NCBI GenBank assembly: GCA_963813415.1
Contig: CAWEYW010000005.1
Location: 186,001-250,000, forward strand
DNA from: CAIWHR01 sp963813415
GTDB lineage: Bacteria; Pseudomonadota; Gammaproteobacteria; Burkholderiales; Casimicrobiaceae
Length of the DNA stretch: 64,000 nucleotides
Direction: 5' to 3'
Shown here piece after piece: positions 25,202 to 34,400 of this stretch; the stretch's first letter is position 1, and each line of letters starts with the position of its first letter. Under the pieces are notes generated by a model that was given only the letters and a program-made list of their open reading frames with translations, ran no database searches and was not told the DNA's origin. Made by a program: the position numbers and the translations under genes.

Positions 25202-26395
25202 TCAGGGGGCCCGTCCCGCAGCGCGCACCAGCAAGCGGAACGCAAGGAACGCCAGCACGCCGGCCGCGGCAATGACGGTGGCCATCGGCCGTGCCGTGCC
25301 GTCGAAGGTGAGCCCGACCAGCAGCGCTGCGCTCGACGCGATCACGAACTGCGCGAACGACAGCAGCGACGCGGCGCTGCCGGCAATCTTCGGGAACGGC
25401 GTCAGGCCGCCCGCCATCGCCTGCGGCAGGGTCATCATCAGCGCCGCCATGTAGAAGAACATCGGCGCGACAACGGCGAGCGGACTCGCTACGCGCATCC
25501 AAGCGAGCAGTGCGAGCGCAAGGCCGGCGATCACCATCACGACAGTGGCCCGCCCGATCATCCGGTCGATTCCCCAGCGCCGCACCATGCGGCTCCCCAG
25601 CGTGGCGCCGGTGAGATTGCCGAGCATCACGCCCGCGAACAGGAACCCGAAGCCCTGCTCGGAATGGCCCAGCACGGTCACGAACACGAATGCGCTACCG
25701 GCCAGGAAGGCGAACAATCCGCTCGAGGTGAATGCCGCGACCAGCAGGTAGCCCAGGAACTGCCGCGAGCGCAGCAGGCAGGCATAGTTGCGCAACATGG
25801 TCGTGAGATGCGTCGCGCGCGCATCGCGGTGCTGCAGCGTCTCGGGCAGGCCGGCGAATACGCATCCCAGCGCAGTCGCGCCATACAGCGCGACGAACAC
25901 GAAGTTCGCCTGCCATCCGAGCCAGGCATGCAGATGGCTGCCGAGCACCGGCGCGACGATCGGCGCGATGCCGAGCACCATCCCCATGAGCGACAGGATG
26001 TGCGCGGCCTTGTCGCCGGCATAAAGGTCGCGCACGACGGCGCGCGGCACCACGGCCACCGTACCCATCGAGAGCGCCTGCACGATGCGCGCGGCAATGA
26101 GCGCCTCGATGGTGCTCGCCGCAGCGCATGCGGCCGACGCGACGGTGAACACCGCGAGTCCGGCGAGCAGCAGGGGACGGCGGCCGAAGCGATCGGACAG
26201 CGGCCCGGTGACGAGCTGCGAGAACCCCCACGCGTACATGTACAGCGAGAGCGTGAGCTGCACCTGCTCGGGCGTGGCGGCAAGCGCGCGGGTCATCGAC
26301 GGCATGGACGCGAGATAGATGTCCATGGCGAGCGGCGCAATCGCGATCAGTGCGCCCAGCAGCACCGTAGTCGCGGCTTGCTGCGGGTTCAGCAC
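25202..26395 (-). CDS. MFS multidrug efflux protein, Bcr/CflA type
   Basis: 397 residues with 12 predicted membrane segments. DIYLASMPSM near the start, the motif A-like GPLSDRFGRRPLLL after TM2, and the motif C-like GMVLGIAPIVAPVLGSHLHAWLGWQ mark the drug:proton antiporter family Bcr/CflA (DHA1). It is convergent with the CoA-transferase gene, twelve bases apart, and is followed upstream by the SDR gene in the same direction. Substrate not predictable. Confidence 0.9.
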   Translation of the reverse strand: MLNPQQAATTVLLGALIAIAPLAMDIYLASMPSMTRALAATPEQVQLTLSLYMYAWGFSQLVTGPLSDRFGRRPLLLAGLAVFTVASAACAAASTIEALIAARIVQALSMGTVAVVPRAVVRDLYAGDKAAHILSLMGMVLGIAPIVAPVLGSHLHAWLGWQANFVFVALYGATALGCVFAGLPETLQHRDARATHLTTMLRNYACLLRSRQFLGYLLVAAFTSSGLFAFLAGSAFVFVTVLGHSEQGFGFLFAGVMLGNLTGATLGSRMVRRWGIDRMIGRATVVMVIAGLALALLAWMRVASPLAVVAPMFFYMAALMMTLPQAMAGGLTPFPKIAGSAASLLSFAQFVIASSAALLVGLTFDGTARPMATVIAAAGVLAFLAFRLLVRAAGRAP

Positions 26396-26453
26396 GCGTG
26401 GATCCGACCTTGCTCCGTGCGCACGGCCGGCGCCGTGCGCATTCCGGTCGTAC

Positions 26454-27215
26454 TCAGATGCAGCGCCCGCCGTCCACTTCGAGGCACGTGCCGGTGATGA
26501 ACGCGGCTTCGTCGGACGCGAAGAACACCGCAGCGGTCGCGATGTCCGAAGGCAGCGACAGGCGTCCGAGCGGAATCGTCGCGATGAACCTGGCGCGCAT
26601 CTCCGGCGTGTCCTCGCCCATGAAGTCGCCGAGCATGCCGGTTTCGCCGGCCACGGGGTTGATGACGTTCACGCGGATATTGTCGGCGGCGAGCTCGGCC
26701 GCCATCGAACGGCTGGTGACGATCGCGGCGCCCTTGCTCCCGTTGTACCAGGTGAGGCCCGGCCGCGGCCGCACACCGGCCGTCGACGCAATCGTGATGA
26801 AGCTGCCGCGGCGTTGCCGGCGGAAGTGCGGCACGACGTGACGCGCAGTGAGAAAGAGGCTTTTCACGTTGACGCGATAGATGCGGTCGAACTCGGCTTC
26901 CTGCACGTCGAGCAGCGGCTGGTTCCGGTGCGTCGTGCCGGCGTTGTTCACGACGACATCGAGCCCGCCAAACTCATCGAGCGTACGGGCGACGAGATTG
27001 GCAACGTCGCCGTCCACACCGACATCGGCACGACAGAACGCGGCACGCCCACCCGCGGCGCGGATGCCGGCGGTGACACGTTCGCCACCTTCGGCATTGA
27101 TGTCGTTCACCATCACGGTGGCGCCTTCGCGCGCGAACCGGGTGGCGATGCCTTCGCCGAAGCCCGAGCCGGCGCCCGTCACGATTGCGATCTTGCCGTC
27201 TAGTCTCATGTGCAT
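26454..27215 (-). CDS. short-chain dehydrogenase/reductase
   Basis: 253 residues, classical SDR. Cofactor motif TGAGSGFGEG at about 14-23, NNAG at about 90, catalytic Ser in TIASTAG (about 140), YxxxK as YNGSK (about 155), and the C-terminal FITGTCLEVDGG. An acidic residue after beta-2 (VNDINAEGG) suggests NAD preference. ATG 27215 or 27209 can serve as start. It lies 17 bases downstream of the aldehyde dehydrogenase gene, so alcohol and aldehyde oxidation may be coupled. Confidence 0.9.
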   Translation of the reverse strand: MHMRLDGKIAIVTGAGSGFGEGIATRFAREGATVMVNDINAEGGERVTAGIRAAGGRAAFCRADVGVDGDVANLVARTLDEFGGLDVVVNNAGTTHRNQPLLDVQEAEFDRIYRVNVKSLFLTARHVVPHFRRQRRGSFITIASTAGVRPRPGLTWYNGSKGAAIVTSRSMAAELAADNIRVNVINPVAGETGMLGDFMGEDTPEMRARFIATIPLGRLSLPSDIATAAVFFASDEAAFITGTCLEVDGGRCI

Positions 27216-27232
27216 GACAGGGAGTGTTGGTG

Positions 27233-28705
27233 TCAGCCGTGCTGCAGCACGACCGTCTTGAGCACGGTGAAGCCGTACAGCGCTTCGAACCCCTTCTCGC
27301 GCCCATAGCCCGAATGCTTCATGCCGCCGAACGGAAGCTCGACGCCGCCACCGGCACCGTAGTTGTTGACGAACACCTGGCCGCTGCACAGCGCCCGCGC
27401 CATGCGCAGCTGGCGGCCGCCGTCGCGGGTCCACACGCCGGCCACGAGACCGAAGGGCGTGCCGTTGGCGACGCGCACGGCATCGGCCTCGTCATCGAAC
27501 GGCATGGCCGACAGGACCGGCCCGAAGATCTCGTCGCACGCCAGGCGCGACGTGCGCGGCACGTCCCGCAGCAGGCGCGGCGGTACGTAAAAGCCGTTCG
27601 GGTCCGCGTCCCCGGTAAGCGTCCCGTGCGCGACGGTACGAATGCCCTCGCGCTCGGCATCGTCGAGAAAGCCGGCAACGCGCTGCCGCTGCGTGGCGCG
27701 GATGAGCGGGCCGCAGTCGACGTCGGCGCTCGGCGGTCCCGCACGCAAGCCCGCGAACAGTGGCGCGAGGCGCGCGAGGATCTCCTCGTAGCGCGAGCGT
27801 TCGACCAGGAGCCGGCTGCCAGCCGAACAGGTCTGGCCGGCGTTCTGAACGATGGCGTTGATCACCACCGGCAGCGCCGCCTCGATGTCGGCATCGGCAA
27901 ACACGACCTGCGCGCCTTTCCCGCCGAGTTCCAGCGTCACCGGGCAGTGCCTCTTCGCCGCTTCCTGCGCCACGGCAGCGCCGGTCAGCGGCGACCCCGT
28001 GAACGAGATGTGATCGATTCCGGGGTGCGCCGCGAGCGCAGCGCCCGCCTCGGCACCGAGCCCGGTCACGAGATTGAGCGCGCCTTCGGGAATGCCGACC
28101 TCGGCGGCAATCTCGGCGACCCGCAACAGCGACAGGCATGCGTCCTCCGCGGGCTTCACCACGCACGCATTGCCTGCAGCGAGCGCGCCACCGACCGAGC
28201 GGCCGAAGATCTGCAGCGGATAGTTCCAGGGAATGATGTGCCCGGTGACGCCGTGCGGCTCGCGCCACGTCAGCACCGTGTAGCCAGCCGGGTACGGAAT
28301 GGTCTCGCCATGCAGCTTGTCGCACGCGCCGCCATAGAATTCGAAGTAGCGCGCGCACGCCGCAACGTCCGCGCGCGCCTGCTTCATCGGCTTGCCGCAG
28401 TCGGTCGCTTCGAGAAGCGTCAGTTCCTCCGCGTGATCGGCGATCGCGCGCCCCAGGGACGCGAGGAGGCGGCCTTTCTCGGCCGGCGCAAGGCGGCCCC
28501 ATGCACCTTCACGTGCTCGCCGCGCGGCGCCCACCGCGGCGTCGATGTCGGTGGCGTCGCCGCGCGCGATCGTCGCGAACGGCTGCGCCGTTGCCGGATC
28601 GATCATGGCGAGGCACTCGCCGGACGCGGGAGGCAGCCAGCGGTTGCCGATGAAGTGCGCGGCGGGCGTGCGCACGAGTTGGGCCATCGAGAGCGGCGCG
28701 TTCAT
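27233..28705 (-). CDS. NAD(P)-dependent aldehyde dehydrogenase
   Basis: 490 residues of the ALDH superfamily. Motifs: PWNYPLQIFGRSVGGALAAG, the catalytic glutamate in TLELGGKGAQVVF, the catalytic cysteine in NAGQTCSAGSRLLV, and EIFGPVLSAMPFD. The ATG at 28705 has AGGAGG at the right distance. It is upstream of the SDR gene in the same direction. Resembles betaine/aminobutyraldehyde-type enzymes, but the substrate cannot be fixed. Confidence 0.93.
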   Translation of the reverse strand: MNAPLSMAQLVRTPAAHFIGNRWLPPASGECLAMIDPATAQPFATIARGDATDIDAAVGAARRAREGAWGRLAPAEKGRLLASLGRAIADHAEELTLLEATDCGKPMKQARADVAACARYFEFYGGACDKLHGETIPYPAGYTVLTWREPHGVTGHIIPWNYPLQIFGRSVGGALAAGNACVVKPAEDACLSLLRVAEIAAEVGIPEGALNLVTGLGAEAGAALAAHPGIDHISFTGSPLTGAAVAQEAAKRHCPVTLELGGKGAQVVFADADIEAALPVVINAIVQNAGQTCSAGSRLLVERSRYEEILARLAPLFAGLRAGPPSADVDCGPLIRATQRQRVAGFLDDAEREGIRTVAHGTLTGDADPNGFYVPPRLLRDVPRTSRLACDEIFGPVLSAMPFDDEADAVRVANGTPFGLVAGVWTRDGGRQLRMARALCSGQVFVNNYGAGGGVELPFGGMKHSGYGREKGFEALYGFTVLKTVVLQHG

Positions 28706-28992
28706 GGATCCTCCTGGCGAGTCGAGCAGCGGTCCGGATTGCGTGTGCGCGCAACGCGCAGGGCCCGTAGACCGCGGCCGGAAGAAGGCGGGACCGATCG
28801 GCCCCGCATTGCGCAGAGCATAGCGCAACGGCCGTAGCCCTGCGAGCCCAAGCCACCCTGCGGCCCGCCCCAGCCGCCGCCTGCTGCACCGGTAGATCCC
28901 TGCAACCCCTGTGAGTGCATCCCGCCGGACCCGCGGTAGCCGCTTTGGGAGCCACCAGAGCCTTGCGGTCCCATCGAAGATGCGGCGGGCAC
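28702..28992 (-). CDS. possible small Gly/Ser/Gln-rich ORF overlapping the aldehyde dehydrogenase start
   Basis: A 96-codon open frame from a GTG at 28992 (ATG at 28974 also possible). The first half is rich in Gly, Ser and Gln (for example GGSQSGYRGSGGMHSQG and GGGWGGPQGGLGSQGYG); the second half is basic. Its TGA overlaps the aldehyde dehydrogenase ATG as ATGA. There is no ribosome site and third-position GC seems lower than in neighbours, so it may be chance or a decayed gene. I do not recognise it. The rest of the 519-base stretch 28706-29224 shows no gene. Confidence 0.25.
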   Translation of the reverse strand: MPAASSMGPQGSGGSQSGYRGSGGMHSQGLQGSTGAAGGGWGGPQGGLGSQGYGRCAMLCAMRGRSVPPSSGRGLRALRVARTRNPDRCSTRQEDP

Positions 28993-29224
28993 GCGATTTC
29001 ACGCGCCCTACCACGTGACGCCGCAGGGAAGCGACGGCAACATTTACATGCGATGCAGGATCTACCGGTGCGAAGCCGTACCGACTGCATCACCAGCGAG
29101 GCCGGAACCGTATGGCTACCGCACTCTGTCGTCAACCAGCGCGCGCGCAGCACGCGTTTCAGTGGATGACGGCACGATGCGGCTGATACCACGCCGCCGC
29201 CATCACCGACCAAGAGGAGGTTCC

Positions 29225-29560
29225 GTGTTCAAGCGCACCCTGATTCCCGTCATCACCGCCAGCGCGCTCGCTGCCGGTCTCGCCTTCTCGGTGCCGGCGA
29301 GCGCCGGCACCGCATGGAGCGTGTCGATCGCAGGCCCCGGATACGCCGTTACGGCCGGACAACCGATCTACGTAGCCGGTCCGCGCTTTTATGGCCCTCG
29401 CCACTGGCATCACGGCTACGTGCGGCGCGTGATCTATCCCGCGCCGGTGGTGGTCGCGCCCCCGGTCGTGTACCGCGCGCCGGTGGTCTATCGCCCGGCG
29501 GTGGTGTACGCCGCGCCGCGCGTGGTCTACTCGGCGCCGGTTGTCGTACGCCCCTGGTGA
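29225..29560 (+). CDS. small exported protein with VVYR/APVV repeats
   Basis: 111 residues from a GTG at 29225, chosen because AAGAGGAGG ends four bases upstream. A signal sequence (about 1-28, ending ASAG) is followed by a short domain and a tail built of repeated Val-Val-Tyr and Ala-Pro units (VVYRAPVVYRPAVVYAAP pattern) from about residue 78. Similar Tyr/Val/Pro-rich exported proteins of unknown role occur in betaproteobacteria. The longer frame starting at 29015 is not supported. Confidence 0.7.
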   Translation: MFKRTLIPVITASALAAGLAFSVPASAGTAWSVSIAGPGYAVTAGQPIYVAGPRFYGPRHWHHGYVRRVIYPAPVVVAPPVVYRAPVVYRPAVVYAAPRVVYSAPVVVRPW

Positions 29561-29646
29561 CGCACGCTCGGTGACCGTGGGCTCATGGCTCCCGCACTGA
29601 CGGCCTGCAGCGAGCGACGGCGCAACCCGCGCCATCACTGCTCGCG

Positions 29647-30780
29647 TCAGCCGCGGTAGTAGATGCGGTAGATCGCGCCGGCCCGGTCATCCGAGACGAG
29701 CAGCGATCCATCCGGCGCGACGAGCACGTCGGCCGGCCGGCCCCAGACGCTCTCCCGTTGCAGCCACCCTTGCGCGAAGGGCTCGTAGGCGACCGCGCGC
29801 CCGTTGTCGATCGTGACCATGCTGACGCGATAACCGATGCGGCTGCTGCGGTTCCACGAGCCGTGCTCGGCGATGAAGATCCGGTTGCGATAGGCCGCGG
29901 GAAATTGCCTGCCGGTGTAGAAGCGCATACCCAGGGCCGCGACGTGCGGACCAAGCCTTTGCGCGGGCGCGGTGAACTCGCTGCATGCATGCTTGCCGCC
30001 GAACTCAGGGTCGGCGATGAAACCGCCATGGCAGTACGGATAGCCGAAATGCAGCCCCGCCCGCGGTGCGTGGTTGAGTTCGTCGGGCGGAACGTCATCG
30101 CCTAGCTGATCGCGGCCGTTGTCGGTGAACCACATCTCGCGGGTGCGGGGATCCCAGTCGAAGCCCACGCTGTTGCGCACGCCGCGCGCGAACACCTCCA
30201 ATCCGCTCCCGTCGGCGTTCATGCGCATGACGTTGGCGTAACGCGACGGATCGGGCTCGCAGATGTTGCACGGTGCGCCCACCGGCACATAGAGCTTGCC
30301 GTCCGGGCCGAAGGCGATGAACTTCCAGCCATGAGCGGCATCCTGCGGAAAGCGATCGGATACGAGCACCGGTTGCGGCGGCTTGTCCAGGCGGCGCTCG
30401 ATGTCGTCGAACCGCAGGATCCGGTCGACGGCGGACACATAAAGCGCACCGTCCCGGAATGCCACCCCCACGGGCATGCGCAGGCCGCTGGCGATGGTGT
30501 GGACCCGCGCCTTGGCGGCATCGAAATCCGGCGCGAGCCGGACGCCGTACACCTTGCCTTCGCCCATCGTGCCGACGAACAGCGTGCCGTCGTGGCCCCA
30601 CGTCATCGCCCGCGCATTCGGCACGCGGGCAGCGACCTCGATTGCGAATCCTGGCGGCAGCTTGATGGTGTCGAGCGGCAACGCGCGCTGCGCCATGGCA
30701 ACGGGCACGATGAGCGCGATGAGCGTGGTAACGAGTCCGACGCCGGCAAGCAGCCGGCGAGCGGTGATCGGTGGCGGCAT
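29647..30780 (-). CDS. PQQ-type sorbosone/glucose dehydrogenase-like beta-propeller protein
   Basis: 377 residues. A signal sequence (ATG 30780; hydrophobic residues about 8-28, ending AMAQ) precedes a six-bladed beta-propeller of the soluble aldose sugar dehydrogenase / L-sorbosone dehydrogenase family: LPPGFAIEVAARVPNARAMTWG, FAFGPDGKLYVPVGAPCNICEPD-type blade, WFTDNGRDQLGDD, GYPYCHGG and IAEHGSWNR. Probably a periplasmic or secreted PQQ-dependent oxidase of sugars or aldehydes; whether PQQ is made cannot be seen here. An upstream start at 30852 would precede the signal sequence. Confidence 0.82.
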   Translation of the reverse strand: MPPPITARRLLAGVGLVTTLIALIVPVAMAQRALPLDTIKLPPGFAIEVAARVPNARAMTWGHDGTLFVGTMGEGKVYGVRLAPDFDAAKARVHTIASGLRMPVGVAFRDGALYVSAVDRILRFDDIERRLDKPPQPVLVSDRFPQDAAHGWKFIAFGPDGKLYVPVGAPCNICEPDPSRYANVMRMNADGSGLEVFARGVRNSVGFDWDPRTREMWFTDNGRDQLGDDVPPDELNHAPRAGLHFGYPYCHGGFIADPEFGGKHACSEFTAPAQRLGPHVAALGMRFYTGRQFPAAYRNRIFIAEHGSWNRSSRIGYRVSMVTIDNGRAVAYEPFAQGWLQRESVWGRPADVLVAPDGSLLVSDDRAGAIYRIYYRG

Positions 30781-30839
30781 GGCTATGTTTCCCCGGCAGG
30801 TGCTCGAAGCGATCGCGGGCGTCGCAGTGGAGGAGCTAT

Positions 30840-30868
30840 TTGACAGCGCCAAGGGGGCTCCCTATCCT
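30840..30868 (+). promoter_or_regulatory. near-consensus sigma70 promoter upstream of the ArgE-like gene
   Basis: TTGACA (30840-30845), exactly 17 bases, then TATCCT (30863-30868). The transcript would start near 30875, only about 13 bases before the ATG at 30888, leaving no room for a normal ribosome site. Confidence 0.65.
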
Positions 30869-30887
30869 GACTTTTTCCGGCTTTCCC

Positions 30888-32108
30888 ATGAACGCACCCG
30901 ACAATGTGGCACGGCTTGGCGCCGCAGGGGCCGATCGCGCCGCGGCGCTCCTCGCGTGGGAGCTCGTGCGCAAGCTCGTGGGCTACGACACGACCACTCG
31001 CCATTCGAACCTGGCGCTGATCGAGTGGGTGCGGCAGTACCTTGCCGATCTCGGCGTCGAATCGACGCTCACGTTCGACGACGACCGGCAAAAGGCGAAC
31101 CTCTTCGCGACCCTCCCCGCTTACGACGGCAACGCGCGAGAACGCGGCATCGTGCTGTCCGGTCACACCGACGTGGTACCCGTCGATGGCCAGCCGTGGG
31201 ACACCGATCCGTTCGAGGCCGTGGTGCGCGGCGAGCGCGTGTTCGGGCGTGGCGTGACGGACATGAAAAGCTTCATCGCCACGGCCCTTGCCTTCGTGCC
31301 GCAGTGGCGCGAGGCGGCGCTGCGCCGGCCCGTGCATCTCGCACTGTCGTACGACGAGGAAGTCGGCTGCATCGGCGTGCGCCGCCTGATCGCCGATGTC
31401 GTGCGCCAGGGATTGAAGCCGACCGGCTGCATCATCGGCGAGCCGACCGGCATGGAGCTCGTCGTGGCGCACAAGGGAAGGCAGAGTTTCCGCTGCCGGG
31501 TGCACGGTCACGAGGTGCATTCGTCGCTCACACCGCATGGCGTGAACGCCGTGCAGATCGCCTGCGAGATCGTGACCTACCTCACCGGCGCGGCACGCGC
31601 GTTCCGCGAGCAGGGCCGGTTCGATGGCGCGTACGACGTCCCGTTCACGACGGTGCACACCGGCGTGATCCACGGTGGTACGGCGCTCAACATCGTGCCG
31701 CGCGACTGCTGGTTCGAGTTCGAGGTTCGCCACCTGCCGTTCGACGACCCGCAGGAGCTGCTCGCCGAGGTGCGGGCCTATGCGGAGCGCTTCCTGCCCG
31801 AGATGCATGCGGTGTCGTCCGCTGCAGGCATCACCTTCGAACAGCTGTCCACCTCGCCCGGGCTCGAGGTCCAGGACCACGACGACATCGTCGCCATCGC
31901 CAAGCACTGCAGCGGCAGCGCGACATGCGGCAAGGTCTCGTTCGGCACGGAGGGCGCGCTCTTCCACGAAGCTGCGATGCCGGCGGTCGTGTGCGGACCC
32001 GGGCACATGGCGCAAGCACACCAGCCGAACGAGTGGATCACGCTGGACCAGCTCGCGCAATGCGAGTCGTTCATGCGCCGCCTGACCGAAACGCTCGTCG
32101 CCGCATGA
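30888..32108 (+). CDS. argE: acetylornithine deacetylase/M20 family peptidase (ArgE-like)
   Basis: 406 residues, cytoplasmic M20A dizinc hydrolase. Zinc-binding motifs: SGHTDVVPVDGQPW (His and the following Asp), GRGVTDMKSF, and the catalytic acid in SYDEEVGCIG; GEPTGMELVVAHKG and the dimerisation segment VHTGVIHGGTALNIVP follow. The SGHTDVVPV and GEPTxM signatures favour acetylornithine deacetylase. The start is set by the MNAPDNV reading with a strong promoter just upstream. An AstE/aspartoacylase-like gene follows. Confidence 0.88.
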   Translation: MNAPDNVARLGAAGADRAAALLAWELVRKLVGYDTTTRHSNLALIEWVRQYLADLGVESTLTFDDDRQKANLFATLPAYDGNARERGIVLSGHTDVVPVDGQPWDTDPFEAVVRGERVFGRGVTDMKSFIATALAFVPQWREAALRRPVHLALSYDEEVGCIGVRRLIADVVRQGLKPTGCIIGEPTGMELVVAHKGRQSFRCRVHGHEVHSSLTPHGVNAVQIACEIVTYLTGAARAFREQGRFDGAYDVPFTTVHTGVIHGGTALNIVPRDCWFEFEVRHLPFDDPQELLAEVRAYAERFLPEMHAVSSAAGITFEQLSTSPGLEVQDHDDIVAIAKHCSGSATCGKVSFGTEGALFHEAAMPAVVCGPGHMAQAHQPNEWITLDQLAQCESFMRRLTETLVAA

Positions 32109-32166
32109 CCCGGATCATCCACCCCGCGGCACGGCGGTACGTGCCGCGCTGTCACGGTTGCAGCCG

Positions 32167-33153
32167 ATGAACGCCCACGCCGCGGCTGCCGGCATGCTGC
32201 CCGCAATCGAGGTCCGGTTTCCGGAGATCGAGCGCTGGGCCGAGGGCAACACCGGCGTGCCATACGTCTGGTCGTTCGCATCGAACCGCGCCGGACCGCA
32301 CACCCTGATCCAGGCGCTCACGCACGGCAACGAGGTCTGCGGGGCCATCGCGCTCGACTGGGCGCTGCAGCACGCGATCCGTCCCACGCGCGGCCGCCTC
32401 ACCTTCTGCTTCGCCAACGTCGACGCTTACCATGCCTTCGACGCCACCGATCCGTTCGCATCGCGCTGCGTGCAGGAGGACTTCAACCGCCTGTGGACCC
32501 ACGACGTGCTCGCAGGGACGCGCGACAGCGTGGATCTGCGCCGCGCGCGCCAGCTCCAGCCGGTGTACGACACGGTGGACGTACTCCTGGACCTGCACTC
32601 GATGTCCGACAGCTGTGTGCCGCTCTCCCTCGCCGGCCGCCATGCGAAGGGCGTAGCGCTGGCATGCGCCATCGGCATCCCGGAGCACGTCATCGTCGAC
32701 CACGGCCATGCCGGGGGCAAGCGCCTGCGCGATTACGCGTTCTTCGACGACCCGAATGATCCGCGCACCGCGTTGCTGATCGAATGCGGCCAGCACTGGG
32801 AACGCGCGGCGCCCGACGTCGCCCGGGAAGCGATACTGCGACTTCTCGCGCACCTCGATCAGGTCGATCCGGTGTGGCGGCCGCGCACCGTCGCGGCACC
32901 GCAGACCGTGGTCGAGGTCACCGACACCATCACCATCACATCGCCAGAATTCGCGTTCCGGATGCCCGTCGCCGGCCTCGCCGTGATCGCCCGCGCCGGC
33001 ACGCTGCTCGCGCACGACGGCGAGCGGACGATCCGCACGCCCTACGACGAATGCGTGCTGGTCATGCCGACGCGCCGGCCGCGAGTCGGCGAGACCGCCG
33101 TGCGCCTTGGGCGGCGGGTGCCGACGACGGCGCTGGTCGCGGGCGCGCGCTGA
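32167..33153 (+). CDS. succinylglutamate desuccinylase/aspartoacylase-family zinc hydrolase
   Basis: 328 residues of the AstE/AspA subgroup of the M14 fold. The zinc motif HGNE is at H53-E56 (LTHGNEVCGA) and the third ligand in LLDLHSMSD at about 145; RFTFCFANVDAY-like and EDFNRLW segments follow the family. The last third is a small beta-rich domain. It lies 58 bases after the ArgE-like gene on the same strand, so the two hydrolases may act on related N-acyl amino acids; that is inference. Confidence 0.82.
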   Translation: MNAHAAAAGMLPAIEVRFPEIERWAEGNTGVPYVWSFASNRAGPHTLIQALTHGNEVCGAIALDWALQHAIRPTRGRLTFCFANVDAYHAFDATDPFASRCVQEDFNRLWTHDVLAGTRDSVDLRRARQLQPVYDTVDVLLDLHSMSDSCVPLSLAGRHAKGVALACAIGIPEHVIVDHGHAGGKRLRDYAFFDDPNDPRTALLIECGQHWERAAPDVAREAILRLLAHLDQVDPVWRPRTVAAPQTVVEVTDTITITSPEFAFRMPVAGLAVIARAGTLLAHDGERTIRTPYDECVLVMPTRRPRVGETAVRLGRRVPTTALVAGAR

Positions 33154-33161
33154 TCCGCTGA

Positions 33162-34214
33162 TCACGGCGCGGCATTGTGACTGGCCGCCTCCACCTCCCG
33201 CACGAGGTCGGCGCCGATAGCATCCGTCCATTGCTGGCGCATGGGCCGCGCGACATCGGCGAATGCCGCCTGCGAGGGTGCAAGCAAACGTGTGATCGTC
33301 ACGCCCCGCTGACGCAACGCATCGAGCGCCCGATCCTCCTCCTCGCGTGCCAGCGTCCCGAGCGCCGTAGCCGCAGCGCGGGCCGTCTCCCGCAATGCGC
33401 TCCGCTGCGACTCCGACAACCCCGACCACGCCGCGCCGTTGACCGCGAACAGGGCGAGCTCACCGGTCGCCCCCCACAGGGTCAGGTACTTGAACCCGAG
33501 CGCATCGACCCGTGCCGCGGCGAGTGCCGCCACGGTGCCATCCTCCGCGTCGAGGGCCCCCGCCGCCGCCGCTTCACGCGCCGCCGCGGCGCCGAGCCAG
33601 GTTGGGCGCGCATTCAGGGCGGCGTAGAGATCGGTCAGCATCGGGATCGCCGGGCTGCGCACCCGCAGACCCGCAAGATCGGCGGGGTCGTGGACGCGAT
33701 CGGTGGTGGCGAGGAGCACACGATGGCCCAGCGGTGCCACCGCCAGCAGCACCACGCCATGGCTCGCGAGCGCGGCGCGCCAACGGTCGATGACCGGCGC
33801 GGATGCGAGGGCCGCGAGCTGCGCGGTCGTCGGCGCGATCCACGGCAGGCTGGCAGCCCCCAATTCCTTCACCTGGACCGACCACGCCAGCGAAGAGCCC
33901 ACCGCAAGATCCGCGGTGCCGTCGCGCAGCGCCAGCATTTCGCGCAAGGGATCGCGCCCCGCCAGGGTTGCGCCCGGGAACACGCGCACGTTCAACGTAC
34001 CGCCGGAGTCCTCCGCGATCGCCTGGCTCCATCGTTCGGCTGCCTTCCCCAGCGCGAACGCCGGGCCGACGCCAACGGAGAGCTTCAGAACCGGTGCGAC
34101 AGCATCGGCCGCAGCGACGGCGCTCGCGTGCAGCGCGACCAGCAACGACATTGCACAGGCCAGCAGGGCACGCGATACGGGCGTGGACATGCGGGGGCGC
34201 ATGTTGATGCTCAT
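33162..34214 (-). CDS. orphan TRAP-type solute-binding protein (DctP family)
   Basis: 350 residues with a signal sequence (hydrophobic residues about 14-34, AVAAAD) and a DctP-like fold: LSVGVGPAFALGKAAERWSQAIAEDSGGTLNVRVFPGATLAGRDPLREML, DPADLAGLRVRSPAIPM with the family Arg. No permease genes adjoin, so it either serves a remote permease, such as the DctQM encoded at 22157-23949, or has another role. Several ATGs (34214, 34202, 34190) could start it. It is convergent with the hydrolase gene and divergent from nuo. Confidence 0.8.
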   Translation of the reverse strand: MSINMRPRMSTPVSRALLACAMSLLVALHASAVAAADAVAPVLKLSVGVGPAFALGKAAERWSQAIAEDSGGTLNVRVFPGATLAGRDPLREMLALRDGTADLAVGSSLAWSVQVKELGAASLPWIAPTTAQLAALASAPVIDRWRAALASHGVVLLAVAPLGHRVLLATTDRVHDPADLAGLRVRSPAIPMLTDLYAALNARPTWLGAAAAREAAAAGALDAEDGTVAALAAARVDALGFKYLTLWGATGELALFAVNGAAWSGLSESQRSALRETARAAATALGTLAREEEDRALDALRQRGVTITRLLAPSQAAFADVARPMRQQWTDAIGADLVREVEAASHNAAP

Positions 34215-34400
34215 GACGACCGCGCGCTCATCGTCCTGCCGCGCACGGCCTTCGCGCCGCACCCCGCGCCAGCATTGCGCACGCCGAACACCTTGCGTGT
34301 GTCGGCGCATCCGATCCTCGTCGTTTCGGTGGTCGTCTGGGGTTCACGCGATACTCCATTCCGGTTGTTTGCGCTGCGGCAGTCGCCGCCGCGCCTACGT

